From NCBI GenBank assembly GCA_905160935.1, contig CAJHZI010000190.1:1333501-1397500 (forward strand): DNA of 64,000 nt, given 5' to 3'. Shown piece by piece: positions 1-12,500 of this stretch. The notes under the pieces are model-generated. The model did no database searches and was not told the DNA's origin. It worked only from the letters and a program-made list of their open reading frames with translations. The position numbers were made by a program, and so were the translations under genes. Source of the stretch: Enchytraeus crypticus. Taxonomy: Eukaryota; Annelida; Clitellata; Enchytraeida; Enchytraeidae. Positions within the stretch are counted from its first letter, which is position 1; each line of letters starts with the position of its first letter.

Positions 1-359
1 TGGGTTGATATAACATATTGGTTAAATTATACATCAGTGTTCAATTATTGAGTTCTCTTTTTCGAGTAGTACACTTTTGCAGTTGCTAAAAAACACCCAG
101 TTTAGAAATTTTTAATACAAAATTCAGAGCTTTTTGTTGCATAGTTTAATATCATTTTTCCAAGTTACTATTTCGCTATAAAACCACGAAAAACTTCAAT
201 AATTTACCTTCCTTCTTTAACAATTAAGCAATGTGTTTCTTTATCTCTATATGGTAGCTCGAGTGTGCTTAGTTCGTGAAAAGAATTAGTGCTTCTGAAC
301 CTTGACGCAAGCAGGTTACATCCAAGGAAATGAAAAACGATTCTTAGTTAAAGTGTATA

Positions 360-545
360 TACAACAATACTGACGAAGGCAACGGGAAGCCACCTCAGAA
401 GCCATACTTTCCCAAGCTATAGGCTACATAAGGTATGGATAAGGCATAGACTTTGTGAAGGGATTAACTTTTTAATCTAAGGAGTGCTCTTATGGAGCAA
501 GAAACCAGACTTTGAGTACGAATATGTACCTACAATATGTCGGAT
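360..545 (+). mobile_element. SINE-A fragment (3' part)
   Basis: It matches the 3' two thirds of the fullest SINE-A copy at 45650-46015: the gaaggcaacggg block, the cctcagaagcc block, the taggctacat block and the gtgaagggattaac block, in the same order. The terminal hairpin is degenerate here. Confidence 0.65.
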
Positions 546-810
546 CCAAAGAATAAATTCCTATGAACAGTTACAACTACTTTCCTCCTTCAGGAGGATC
601 TCAAAGAGTCAATGCGTCCTGTTATGAGTCAGGTTAATGTGAGACTAGAACAGCAGATAACTGAAAGTGATAGTTAGCAGCCGACTAACTGTTAATTAAA
701 TCTTTAATTAACTTTTTATAATTAGATAGAAGTAACTAAATAAAAATTACCATGAGATTATTCATATCATAACATAAATTATCAGCATATTACATAATTA
801 CATAGAGTAG

Positions 811-871
811 CAAGTACCAGCCTATAAAAGTGGCAAGTACCAGCCTATAAAAGTGGCAAGTACCAGCTTAT
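811..871 (+). repeat. 23-bp tandem repeat, about 2.7 copies
   Basis: Units start at 811, 834 and 857 with core caagtaccagcctataaaa. The last copy is partial. No link to a gene is visible. Confidence 0.85.
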
Positions 872-999
872 ACATCAGAAAAACTGATCAAAATTCAGAA
901 ATAGTAGAAAGTTATAAACTACCTTTATTAATTAGTACTAACCTTAAAACTAAAATTTGTAATTACTAAAAATTAACAAAACATTATTATTTCCAATTA

Positions 1000-1110
1000 T
1001 AATAATAATAATAATAATAAAAGGTTTAACGTCCGTTTCCTCATCCAAGGATCTCAGGAACGTCCCCAACAGCACACATCACTACAGATCATTCATCATT
1101 TAATCATTTA
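1000..1110 (-). mobile_element. SINE-E tail with (ATT)n end
   Basis: Read on the minus strand, this is the conserved tail (ggacgtt..tgag..ggaaacggacgttaaacc) followed by (ATT)n. On the plus strand it appears as (AAT)n at 1000-1022 followed by ggtttaacgtccg. The middle of the element is slightly deleted. Confidence 0.65.
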
Positions 1111-1454
1111 AAAAAACCAGCAAAATCATTGGCGTCTTTCTAGGCCCAGTATTTACCACAATTAATTAAAGGTACTTCATGATAGCAGTTGAATTACATC
1201 ATTAGATGATTAACAGTTTAATTACATATATAACTAGACAACTGAGGCTGAATTAAACCACCGCAATCACTTTGATATTGTAAAACTGTAAATCTTTTCA
1301 AATCACATCTCAATGAGGAACGTTGAATTTAAATTGTCGACACTAGTGCTGATTAGAGTGAACATATTTGTGCGCTGAAGTTGTTTCAGCTCATCATCAA
1401 GTGGAATCCGTTAACTGTCGGCTCTAACTAAATGGATTTGAAGAAAACAATTGC

Positions 1455-1765
1455 TGCTTTTATTTACAGTGTTTCCCGAGTTGTGTAGACCAAAACTGCA
1501 CGTGTTGTAAGAGGGGACAAAGCAAGAACTGAGGAGGGCAAAGGGAAACCAACGTAGAAGACATAATTATATTAACCAGCTTATGCGATACACTGAAAGG
1601 TGTAGGTAAGACCTTTTTGAAAGGATTAACTCACTAACAGCTGGAGTGCTCTTTACGAATTATGAAAGAAGAATGTGAATAGGAATGTGCCTTGAACCTG
1701 CCAAATGGCAGAACACTTCCGAAGAGAGAGAAAGAGAGAGAGATAGAGGGAGAGATTTACACTGA
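1455..1765 (+). mobile_element. SINE-A, diverged copy with (GA)n tail
   Basis: An older copy of SINE-A. It keeps the cgtgttgtaagagggga head, the block ending in ggattaactcac, and the terminal hairpin cctgccaaatggcag followed by (GA)n at about 1727-1755. Confidence 0.6.
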
Positions 1766-2544
1766 ATGATAAAAGCTTACACAGTTACGAATGCATCAAT
1801 GTTATTTTAGCACATTGGTTAGCTACCTAAGAGCATATAATAGTATTAGTTTTATACAGCCTCAGAATTAGATCTGGAGCAATTGTGAACATAAACAACA
1901 GAAAACTACAATTATTTGATAAGTATTGATAGTAATTATTGTTTTTCGTTTAGGCAAAAATGAAACATTTACATGAGAATACAATAATTCCGAAAGTTAT
2001 CTAAATTGCTAGCCCTAACGTAGCACCACCATCATACTGATTCAAAACTCAAATCATAATTTCTCTTCTACTTAGTTAAATCTACTGCTTTAAACAGGTA
2101 AAATCAACAAATTAAACAACAGTTCTATTACTCGCATAATGCTTCAGATCCTCTCAAACTGAGACGTAAAGATGTGTCAAACTGAACCGATAATATAAAT
2201 GTTGCTAATGGCAGATTAAAAATAATTATACTGAAACTAGAAAACAAAGCACGGACTTAATTTCTCCTCAATACTCAGGGAAGCCATCAGAACTAGGATC
2301 AGAACTTGGTAGCTAAATGGAGCAATCATGAGCGAGTCCTGACTAACTTCTTCAGAAGATGACCTGGAAACAACTAAAAATATGAATTAAAAGCAAATGA
2401 ATTTTTGCAGAAGCGGCCTCTAAGCGCAGTTAGTGTAGTTGTCGGTTTGTTATTATGAGGATTAAGACTATGATGGGAAAGGATGGGATCAGATGTAGTG
2501 AGGGTTAACATCCGGATCCGCCACATGTCAGAAAAGCTCTGTGA

Positions 2545-2690
2545 GTTGTAATAATAATAATAACAATAATAATAATAATAATAAAGGCTTAACGTCCATT
2601 TCCTCATACAAGGACGATGTCAGGGACGTCCCCCATCACATGTCATTACAAATCGATACACCCCAAACATCCGAAAATAAAACATGTGCA
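2545..2690 (-). mobile_element. SINE-E with (ATT)n tail, abutting the TRF-like stop codon
   Basis: The minus-strand tail reads ..ggaaatggacgttaagcc then (ATT)n, seen on the plus strand as (AAT)n at 2549-2585. The element ends about 15 bp from the stop codon of the minus-strand TRF-like gene, so it probably lies in that gene's 3' UTR or just beyond it. Confidence 0.6.
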
Positions 2691-2702
2691 GAAGTATTGA
2701 GA

Positions 2703-5700
2703 CTAGTTAGCGCCCCCTCGTGTAGACGAGAGATCATAGTACTGCACTCGTCCCTGCTTCAGCATCGTGCGCCACTTGTCCTTTATGTCGACGTTGGAGC
2801 GGAACGGAAGCCGATGTTGGAACTTGGCCCAGTTTCCTTCTCCGTACGTGCGCACCCCCTCGTAAACGAGCTGAACAACAACAACAACAACATCATGTTA
2901 TAATGCTGAGCAACAACAACATCATGTAGAGGCGATAAGAATAATATTAATATATCACAGTGTTGCCTGTATTAACTATTAACATATGTTATTATCATAG
3001 TTATATAATAACATATGTTAATAGTTAATATAGGCAACTATTAACATATGTTATTATCATAGTTATATAATAACATATGTTAATAGTTAATATAAGCAAC
3101 TATTAACATATGTTATTATCATAGTTATATAATAACATATGTTAATAGTTAATATAGGCAACTATTAACATATGTTATTATCATAGTTATATAATAACAT
3201 ATGTTAATAGTTAATATAGGCAACTATTAACATATGTTATTATCATAGTTATATAATAAAATATGTTAATAGTTAATATAGGCAACTATTAACATATGTT
3301 ATTATCATAGTTATATAATAACATATGTTAATAGTTAATATAGGCAACTATTAACATATGTTATTATCATAGTTATATAATAACATATGTTAATAGTTAA
3401 TATAGGCAACTATTAACATATGTTATTATCATAGTTATATAATAACATATGTTAATAGTTAATATAGGCAACTATTAACATATGTTATTATCATAGCTAT
3501 ATAATAACATATGTTAACAGTTAATATAGGCAACTATTAACATATGTTATTATCATAGTTATATAATAACATATGTTAATAGTTAATACAGGCAACAGTC
3601 AATCAACGTTAGGTCAAAGATTTACAGCCCCAGGCACTGGCTGGAGCCTGTGACGATGTCGGTAAGACACTCGACCGTGGATCAGTATGCGCGAGGTTCA
3701 AATCCTGGGTTCTCCCGTCACTGACATCGCTTTCGAGTGAGAAACTGACGTTAACATTAGCTTTACAGGGTTTATACAACAACCTAAACCTTTAACAACC
3801 TTAGAATGTCTTAATAGCATAGGGTAATGTCACAAAGTTATAAATGACAGATCCTGAGGTGAATTGAACCTTCATGGTTTCAAATCCCAGCCGCGCTGAT
3901 CTGAGAGTAAAATCTCGGACATTCACTGGACTGGTTACATAGAAAATGGTCTAAATATCAGAGCTACATTTTAACTAAAACATCAGTTTAACTAGTAGCT
4001 ATTAGCTATTCAACTAGCTTATGCCGGTCTCTACAAATAACCGATGGATAGCAACATAAAACAGCCAATAAATAGCAACCAATGGTTAACAATCTTCAAC
4101 AACCTATTAACAACAACTTTAAACAGCCAATAAATAGCAACCAATGGTAAACAATCTTCAACAACCTATTAACAACAACTTTAAACAGCCAATAAATAGC
4201 AACCAATGGTTAACAATCTTCAACAACCTATTAACAACAACTTAAAACAGCCAATAAATAGCAACCAATGGTAAACAATCTTCAACAACCTATTAACAAC
4301 AACTTTAAACAGCCAATAAATAGCAACCAATGGTAAACAATCTTCAACAACCTATTAACAACAACTTTAAACAGCCAATAAATAGCAACCAATGGTTAAC
4401 AATCTACAACAATCTATTAACAACAACATAAAACAGCCAATAAATAACAACCAATGGTTAACAATCTACAACAATCTATTAACAACAACATAAAACAGCC
4501 AATAAATAACAACCATTAGTTAACAATCTACAACAATCTATTACCAACAACTTTAAACAGCCAACAAATAACAACCAATAGTGAACAATCTTCAACAACC
4601 TATTAACAACAACCTACAACAATCTATTGAACACAACAAACCTTTTCTTCTGCCTCAGTCCATGGATACCTCTTTCTCCTGGAGCCCTTCTTTGTTTCTT
4701 TATTTCTTACTTTCCTCCATCCCACGTCAAAATCCTCTTCAGACGCCTGATCCGACACGTCCTTGACAAAACTCTGCTGTTGTTGTAGTCTCGTCAGTCT
4801 CTTATCATCGATATCATCTCCAGGACTGTTGATCCTGGTTGACATGGAAGGCTTAGCGCTGGTGGAGCAGGTGGAGGAATCATTTTCCATATCTGAGTGA
4901 CCTGACACGTTCTCTAAATCACTGTCAAGTGGACTGACCTTATCACTTAATCTTTCACTCACATCATTGCTGGACTCGATTCTATTCAACTCCTTGCAGA
5001 GTTTTTGATTACTTTTATTGCCTAATCCTTTGCTTCCCCTCAGAATAGGTCCTTTCTTACATCTATCTCTTTTTCCTTTATATTCGATAATCGAGGCAGA
5101 TGTATCTGAAGCCAACTTCTTTCCAGACGGCTCCATTACAGGATTTGTTTCCGAAGGATTTGTAACACTATGAAGTTTGACGATTTTAGTTCCATAATTA
5201 GAAGAAAGTATTTTTGGAGCTGGTTTGTTTCCCACACGATTCTCCTTAGACAGTTGTGCCTCAGAAGGCTGCACTTTCACACCCTTCACATCAAGCCCTA
5301 TTGTAGCTTCATTACTCAGCTCTTTGTCTGAGTTCCTTTTGCTAATTGAGCTGGATTTAGATGAACTCAGTTCATTATCTCCATGAGGTTTAGTTGTACT
5401 AGACTTTCGTTTAACTGAGAAAGACCTATCCGTAGAATTTTTTGAAGATTCAGTCCTTTCCGTGCTTCTCAGAACATTTTCTATTGTACCTAAAGAGAGT
5501 TCAGCCTGTAATTTATTTTTACTGTTATTCTCAGCCACCACAACTCTTTCCATTGATGAGGTGGCATTGGGTCGATTGCTGGAAGCTGGCAAAGCTTCTC
5601 TTGGTGTTACCACAGTAGACATTTTTCTTACATCAAAACTCTGTCCAGCCAAACTACACCCCACAGCATCTCTCTGCTCTCCATGCGCATCTGCTGGCGT

Positions 5701-7938
5701 ATTCAAACATTTCTCTGCCTCAGAAGTCTTTGGAAAAATCATAATGGTTCTCTTTTCAGCGGTCAGCGATGCTTTTAACGCGGCAGCACTAAAAGCGTAT
5801 TTGCTTCGTCTGCCAGAAGCAGATGCAGTATTACTTTCTTTTCTATATGCCGGAGGAATTCTTGATTCTTGCCTTGCAGACTTTTCTTTGGAATGTATTT
5901 CATCCAGACTTGAACTTCCATTCCTCAATGATTTATCAACTGAAGCACTCTTTCCAGCAGAAGTAGCAGAATGAATGTCTGAGTGGATCACTGATCTTTC
6001 CCCTGAGCTAGTCACGTTTGATTTATTTTCCACACACGTCACTTTATCCGTTTGACCATTTTTTACTGCAGGTATGGAATTTCTTACAGATACCGTTCTT
6101 TCAGAGTTATCCTCATATAAAACCAGCTGTCTATTGACTTTCCTTTTCATACTCATAGTGCCACATAATGGAACACTTTCTACAGCAGAAACAGAGTTGT
6201 TTACAGAAGAAGAGCAGGCACTTATACCAGACACTGGAGTGACTTCCTTTAACTGGACTGATAACTCTTCACTACCGGACAAAACTTTCTCACGACCCGC
6301 CTCAATCATAACAGAATCCCTATTCATAGCATCCACAGAAGTCGATAGAATACGTTCGGATTGTATTCCAGAATTTTCTTCGACAGCAACAGCTGCCACA
6401 TTAGTTTCTTCCCCTAGCAAAGCACTACGTCCTCCAGTGGTAGCAACAGTTGATCTCAATAGCAAGCGTTTCTTTGGTGAAAATTCCAAAGGAAGAGATG
6501 CGGATCGTTTCACAGGCCGAATAGATTCAGCTATCCGGCTCTTTGGAACTAATACTGGACTTTTCTGTACAGATCTCGAAAAGATCTTCTGTGCAGGAAC
6601 GGCTTTTGTGATTTCTGGCGACGTTTCTTCATCTGCCAAGACAATTATTTTACAGTCAGCCTGATGATTCGAATTATTGTGTTGTTGCTGCTTATTACCA
6701 TGAAGAACCATAGCTGCAATTCTGCTGTCCGCTATCTCTTTAAGCTTAGTATTGTCATTGGTATGAACAGGAGTATCCGTAATAATGTCGTCTTCATCAG
6801 CGCTATCATCAAATTCCAGGTTGAGACTATCCATGGATCCTAAATCAGCTGATTCAGACTGCAGTGAAATTATTCTATCCCTATCTTGCAGCAAGCTCTG
6901 AGAGTAGCTGTTCTGTGACTGTTGAGATGACTCGGGTTCTATTTCTGGTTCTATTTCTGGTTCAAATTCTGGTTCTATTTCTGGTTCTATTTCTGGTTCT
7001 CTTTCTGGTTCTATTTCTGGTTCTATTTCTGGTTCTATTTCTGGTTCTAATTCTTGTTCTATTTCTGGTTCAATTTCTGGTTCTATTTCCGGTTCTATTT
7101 CTGGTTCTATTTCTGGTTCAATTCCTGGTTCTATTTCTGGTTCTATTTCAGAGAGTTCTACAAGAGCAAGTTGACATTTCCCTCCTCCAGACATGATTTT
7201 CTCATCCAGCTCATCTCTCTGTGACAACACATCACTGTCAGGATTGTACCATGCCTCATCACCGCTCCCAGTAAAAATCAAATAAGTATCGTTACAGATA
7301 CGAGCACCACCAGCCTGTGAGGCATCCACAATCGTTAGACTAGATCTCTTAGGCGCAACATTACCTCTGGTTATTTCTGTCAATTTCAAATTTCGTACTT
7401 GATCAGTGTTGTATCGACTTTCATTACTGGTTTGTGAATTAGCATGCTCTACACTGGAAGCAGGTTCGCTATCAGATGACGTAATTCTTGTAGATAGAAT
7501 TACACCAGAAGACTGCTTGTGCTTGTCTGACTGAGCAATATTCTGACTCATCGATTTACTTCCACGGTTTATTTCCGATTCAGAATTATCAATAACAAAC
7601 TCTAAATCTCTAAAAACTGCAAAATTCATTTCCATATCATCACAAGGTACAATTCTCTTTGATCTAAAGTTATTGACAACAAATTGTCTGGCAAATCTCG
7701 TCTCAATTTGTCTAGGATTTTTTTCTGAGAGTATGATTCGCTCAGTGACTTGATGAGTTGTTGGACAGGGACACCCAGCAATGGTTTGAGAGGTAGATTT
7801 CTTAGACAGAGAGACGTCATGATGAGATATTTGAACTTCTTTTACACAATTTTCAGATCCTTCGGATAGCGAGTCCATTAAATTACAGCTTAATTCATTT
7901 CTATCCATTCTACTACCTGTAATAGTATTATTACTCAT
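2703..7938 (-). CDS. telomeric repeat-binding factor-like protein (Myb/telobox), two exons seen
   Basis: Exon 7938-4642 (1099 codons) and exon 2870-2703 (55 codons plus TAG) join in phase 0, giving 1154 residues. The donor is AAG|gtttgt and the acceptor is ttgttcag|CTC. The joined C-terminus is a Myb domain with tryptophans near residues 1093, 1113 and 1132, the block YGEGNW, and a telobox [10 protein letters not shown] (about 1126-1135). This is the signature by which vertebrate TRF1 and TRF2 bind TTAGGG repeats. The rest is low-complexity, Ser-rich and charged, with about 75 residues of EPEI-type repeats near 264-338. No TRFH dimerisation domain is visible after the chosen ATG. The frame is open for 13 codons above that ATG and then meets TAG, so earlier exons may exist to the right; 8988-9118 is a candidate. 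The Myb call is strong. Assignment to the TRF family rather than another telobox protein is inference. Confidence 0.78.
2965..3596. repeat. 62-bp tandem array of perfect hairpins, about 10 copies
   Basis: Each unit holds inverted arms ctattaacatatgttatta and taataacatatgttaatag around the 11-bp loop tcatagttata, plus a short linker ending ataggca. Units are nearly identical, with only a few substitutions across about ten copies, which points to recent expansion or homogenisation. Confidence 0.92.
3618..3772 (+). mobile_element. SINE-B (tRNA-headed)
   Basis: The tRNA-like head begins near gctggagcc and carries a B box, gaggttcaaatcctggg. It is followed by the conserved domain cactgacatcgctttcgag..gaaactgacgttaac and a short attagctttac tail. 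Confidence 0.75.
3800..3965 (+). mobile_element. SINE-C (tRNA-headed)
   Basis: The head is gaatgtcttaatagcatagg and the B-box region is ggtttcaaatcccagcc, followed by gctgatctgagagtaaaatc and cattcactggactggttac. Other copies lie at 31213, 37697, 50535, 58470 and 62015. Confidence 0.75.
4041..4635. repeat. 62-64-bp tandem array, about 9 copies
   Basis: The unit core is aacagccaataaatagcaac, then caatggttaacaatc and caacctattaacaac. It runs up to the donor of the TRF-like Myb exon at 4642. Copies diverge at the right end. Confidence 0.88.
6930..7152 (-). repeat. in-frame EPEI-type coding repeat
   Basis: A 12-bp unit (ggttctatttct on the plus strand) encodes Glu-Ile-Glu-Pro repeats for about 75 residues of the TRF-like protein. 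Rare units read [12 protein letters not shown] or EPEF, so the array is imperfect but fully open. Confidence 0.9.
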
Positions 7939-8089
7939 TTCAGTATATTCTCCGTTTATTTCACATGAAAATTCTTTCTATAGGTCACAGTTTAAAAGTT
8001 AACTGAAACTGCTGAATACAATAAAACAAAAAACAAATGGACATTAAATATAATAAAAGGTCCGGGTCACTGGAGAATAGACCAACCAT

Positions 8090-8310
8090 AAACCGCATGT
8101 GTCATACGAAGCTACTACCAAGCAAAACGGAGAAACAACCCCAGAAGCTGTATTATTCCCAAGCCAAAGCTACATTGAGATGTCGGTAAGGTACAGCCTT
8201 TTCTAAAGGTATTAACTCATTAATCTATGGAATGCTCTTATGACACGAGGAAGCAGAATGTGAGTAGTGCATAAATATGTACCTTGAACCTGCTATTTGG
8301 CAGAACACAA
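8090..8310 (+). mobile_element. SINE-A fragment
   Basis: It keeps the cagaagctgtattattcccaa block, the gtattaactcattaatctatgga block and the 3' hairpin cctgctatttggcagaacac of SINE-A. Confidence 0.6.
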
Positions 8311-8819
8311 GAAATAAAGATATTAAATAAATCATAAAAGAATATCTCTATCGGCCAACTTCTATCGGCCATACTCTAATAAAATCTTGCGAAACACAAG
8401 CACCCTCAAATAACAGGAATCCAAAATGTACCTCATACCCAGCTACTAGGCTGATGAAATGACGATTATTCTCCCGTAGAAATGAATAAGATCAAACACA
8501 CGATATGGTGAAATGATAATCTATATCAGACATATCTTAATTATGTGTGAAGCAATTGACAATAATTGCAGAAATACTTATGTGATTATATCTACTATTC
8601 ATATTTACTGATACAGAACAAGTCCAAATTTTGCTCCTACAGGCTTGAAAGAGATCGAGAACGCGGGACCTATGATTGACCTATTACACCTAGGAATTAA
8701 ATCATTTATTTTAATCAATTTAAATTCTCAAATTTCTTCATATTACTTATTGCAGCTAGCCATATATACGTGATCTATCTAGCTAGCCATCTAGATATAA
8801 ATTTAAACGTACTCTTAAT

Positions 8820-8940
8820 TTAGCCTATTATTATTATTATTATTATTAAACACTTTCAGTACAGTAGTCTCGAAGACCGATTTCGGCTATGACACAGCTA
8901 TATAAGTTTTCACTGTTAATAATAATAATAATAATAACAA
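8820..8940. mobile_element. SINE-G fragment with ATT-type tails
   Basis: It shares gtctcgaagaccga..ctatgacacagctata with fragments at 35720-35870 and 54760-54870. All three abut trinucleotide (TTA)n or (AAT)n runs. Too short for a family call. Confidence 0.45.
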
Positions 8941-8987
8941 GCCAATCGATTCGAAACTATATATTTCGACAAAATATCATTATCAAC

Positions 8988-9118
8988 CATATTCTTCAAT
9001 TGCGACGTTGTACAATTCAATGAACTTCATAATTTGTTTACGAAATGACAATAGTTTCAAAGAGCTCGCTGTCAACCTGAAAGATGATAACATTCTGACT
9101 TTAAAATATTTTTTAGAT
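8988..9118 (-). CDS. candidate upstream exon of the TRF-like gene
   Basis: A 131-bp minus-strand block open in one frame (43 codons). It is preceded by a good acceptor (tttatttattttcag) and followed by a weaker donor (ATG|gttgat). The peptide is helical in character (..LKLLSFRKQIMKFIELYN..), loosely like the last helices of TRFH domains, which are missing from the recognised exons. It has phase 2 in and phase 1 out, and I could not find the partner exons, so this may be chance. Confidence 0.22.
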
Positions 9119-9589
9119 CTGAAAATAAATAAAACCGCTTCAATATTTTGTTTACTAACAAACTAAAGGACGGAAGTTGACAGAATAATGTTGTGTAAAG
9201 TTAGATTAAATTCGCCATGATATCATCTATGATATCATCTAGCACCATCAGACCAAGTTGATTGATGCGGTTATTATTTTTTCTGCACATATAAATAAAT
9301 AACTCTTTAGTTATTTAGTCTATTTTTATTTTTATTTGTAGCCAGTCGAGTGAACATATTAAATTCTTAAAAATATTACATTATTACAATAATATTTTAT
9401 TAAAAAACAAGAGATTAATTTACAAGTTACAAATCTCCTGGCAAGAAATAGGCCTATAGGCCTGCTAAGGTGGATAGAGAGTTCAAAAAGCATGTAATTG
9501 CTCTCTGACTCAGTACATACTGGTAGGCCTTTATACATGTATTAATTTATTATGCTGTATAACGTTATGATATCTTGTGCTATATTATG

Positions 9590-12500
9590 TTAATAATAAT
9601 AACAACAATTAGAGTGCTACAGTCATCAATGACAACATTGAGCACTATTGAGACAAAATCAAGCCGGCGAGCAAAAAAGAAGGTCCAAAAACGGTGCAAA
9701 TTCCAAAAAATCCAGAAATTCAGTCCAAAGTAAAGGGAGTTAAAGAAAACGTGGATTAGGCGCAGGTCGCTGCTCATGCACTCTGGATGGAAAAGAGAGA
9801 TGGAAAAGATAGGTCTTCAACTTCCTATGGAACTGATCATAGCAAAGCAAAGGCTATTGTGATTCAAATGCGGATTTCCGAAGATTGGATGGAAGAGAAT
9901 TCCAGATCTGAGGTGCAGCATGTTGGAAAGAATGATTAGATAGCATAGAGCGTGAAGGTAAGCTAGGTCTCACAAGAGTAATTAACTTAGAAAACCGAGT
10001 AATGGCAGGCTGCATCACTTTAATCAAGTGAGACATACAAATTTGTCCAGGGATGGTGATGGACTTATAGGTTAAAAAAGCTATTTTGTAAATGATACGC
10101 TCTTTAATCTTTAACAAGTGTAAAGACTTCAAAATAGGCGTAACATGTGAGTACTTGGAACTACAAAAAATTGCTCGCGCAAGAGAATTCTGAACAAACT
10201 GCAACCGATCAATCTCAAAGCCAGGGAGATTTAAAAACAGGGAATTGCAGTAGTCCAATTTCGATTGCACAAGAGCAGCACCAATTGCAGCAGCTGTCTC
10301 ACGTGACTAAAATGGACGCATTCGACGAAGATCACGGATGTGGAAGAAACATGCTTGTGAAGTTTTAGTTATGTGTTCGTGGAAGGTTAGGTGTTTATCA
10401 AGGATAACACCGAGATTTCTCACAGAAGAAACAGGTGATATTTTAATACCCGAAGATAACGAAAGAATTTTCCCATTCAGCTTCAGAAGCTGTTGAGGTG
10501 GCCCGACCAACAAGAATTCAGTCTTAGATGGATTAAGTGCCAAGAAATTAGCAGACATCCAAGAGGATATAGACTGAAAACTTTGTTGCAGGAGGGTTTC
10601 AGCATTAGAATAAGTTAGGGGTGAAACAAGTGTACATTTGAGTGTCATCAGCATATAGTTCATGATCAAGAGTGCTTAGGGGTGTTGTATAGAGGTTAAA
10701 GAGGTTAGGATCAAGAACGGAGCCTTGAGGCACACCATACTTTAAGTGAGAAGGCGAAGAGATGTACTCCATCACTTTCACACTAAAAGAACGATCCGTC
10801 ATATAGGAAAACCAATCAAGAACAATTCCACGAACACCAAACCAGGAAGAAAGACGTTCCAGAAGAATATTGTGATCAATGGTATCAAAAGCGGCCGAAA
10901 GATCAAGCATACATAATCCAGTTAAGCGTTGTGTGCACATGCATTAACAATAGAATTGCACACAGATAGAAGCACCGTTTCAGTTGAACGATGCTTAGTA
11001 TAAGCAGCTTGATGCTTATTAAATAGATCACTGTAAGAGAGAAGAATAGAAAGCCTCTGAAGAACAATTCTTTCAGTGAGCTTAGATATGTATGACAGAT
11101 TAGATATAGGCCTGTAATTCGACAATAATTTCTTATCCAGTGTGGGCTTTTTAAGCAATGTAGTAATAACTGCACGCTTAAAAGCGCGAGGAATTTTGCC
11201 AGTAGAGAGAGAGAGAGAGGTTAACAATCAATGTTAATACTGGAGCAAGTATGTGAATACACTTCTTTAAAAGAGAGGTTGGGATAGGATCCAAGTCACA
11301 ATGTTTAGCTGGAGAGTCTAAAACTAATTTAGTAATCTCATCAATTGTAACTGGAGTGAAATTAGAAAGCTCATCTTTGGAATGATTCTCTACTGGAGTA
11401 TGAGGAGTAGAGTTAGGAGCTGGAGTGATAGATTCTCTAAGATTGCTTATCTTATCTGTAAAGTATTTGGAAAATTGTTCAGGCAGTGACTCCACAGGAG
11501 TAGAAGGAAGAGAAGGAGAAATAGATCTATGTAAAAGATCATTAACGGTTTTCCATAAACTCTTGACATTCACAGCCTTACTGACCAAAGAGGAGTAGTA
11601 CTCTTTCTTAGCATTAGCAATAGCAGTACGATAAATCTTGTGTTGCAAATTAGAAACAGTTTTCCAAAAATCTGAATGGGTATGACGCCACTTTCTTTCA
11701 GCTCTACAGCATGCAGCCTTTAGCTTTCTCAGACCAGAAGTATACCAAGGGTTAGATTTCTTAAGCTTCTTGGTAGTTAGAGGTGCATGCTTATCAAGTA
11801 GAGATGAAAGAGTAGTGTTATACTGTTTTACTAATTCATCAAGATCATTAGCAGGAGACTTAATCAAAGTCGAATTTTCAAGATGAGAACAAAAGAGATC
11901 AAGATCAACGTTATTTACACACCTAAATAAAACAGTAGGTGAATTTTTAATAGTATCTGGCTTAACATGATTATAAGTAAATACAACAGGAAAATGGTCT
12001 GACGGCGAGTGAGATAAAATAGTAACACTTAAAGGATCGGATCAATAGCAGAGAAACTTGGTGTAATAACAACATCAAGTGTATGATTGTCAATATGAGT
12101 AGCAACATTCACATGTTGAACAGCATTACAAGCGGACAGCAAAGTATTAAACTGCTGAGTTAAGGGATCAAGAGGATTATCAAGGTGAATGTTGAGGTCA
12201 CCTGTAATCACAAAGTCTGATTTAGAAGTAGTAAGGAAGGAGAGTAGGGTAGAAAACTCCGATAAAAAGAGAGAGAAAGGTTTGGCATAGGGGGAAGAAG
12301 ATGGTGGTCGATACACTGCAACAACATGCAGAGTACATGTGCTAAATTCACCAGTGACTGAAATTGCTTCAAATGAAGAAAATTTATGACAGTCATTGCT
12401 AAGAAGGGTAAAGGGCTTCCTTGATAGGAGAGCAACTCCACCACCCTTAGAACCAGATATCCTAGAGTCACGATTTGCAATAAACATATCATAACCTGGA

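Larger units (their letters stand above)
1..2702. other. intergenic, retroposon fragments
   Basis: No coding exon is recognised here. The stretch holds two SINE-A pieces, a three-copy 23-bp tandem repeat and two SINE-E tails with (AAT)n, listed separately. The rest is unassigned AT-rich DNA. It contains the 3' flank of the minus-strand TRF-like gene, whose stop codon is at 2703-2705. I did not find a convincing minus-strand polyadenylation signal close to that stop. Confidence 0.6.
2871..4641 (-). other. intron inside the TRF-like Myb domain
   Basis: This 1.8-kb intron splits the Myb domain between its first helix (..WTEAEEK) and the rest ([10 protein letters not shown]..). It is filled by a duplicated acceptor tract (2871-2935), a hairpin satellite array (2965-3596), SINE-B (3618-3772), SINE-C (3800-3965) and a 62-64-bp tandem array (4041-4635). 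No open frame inside it looks coding. Confidence 0.75.
7939..9589. other. 5' flank or 5' intron of the TRF-like gene
   Basis: It holds a SINE-A copy (8090-8310), a SINE-G fragment with (TTA)n and (AAT)n (8820-8940), one candidate minus-strand exon (8988-9118), and otherwise AT-rich DNA with no recognised feature. Which part is promoter and which is intron cannot be decided here. Confidence 0.45.

Noticed and set aside
5462-6664. Two plus-strand open frames of 170 and 196 codons
   Set aside because: Antisense shadows of the large TRF-like exon; no family resemblance.
6864-7196. Plus-strand frame of Leu-Val-Phe repeats
   Set aside because: It is the antisense reading of the EPEI repeat of the TRF-like gene.
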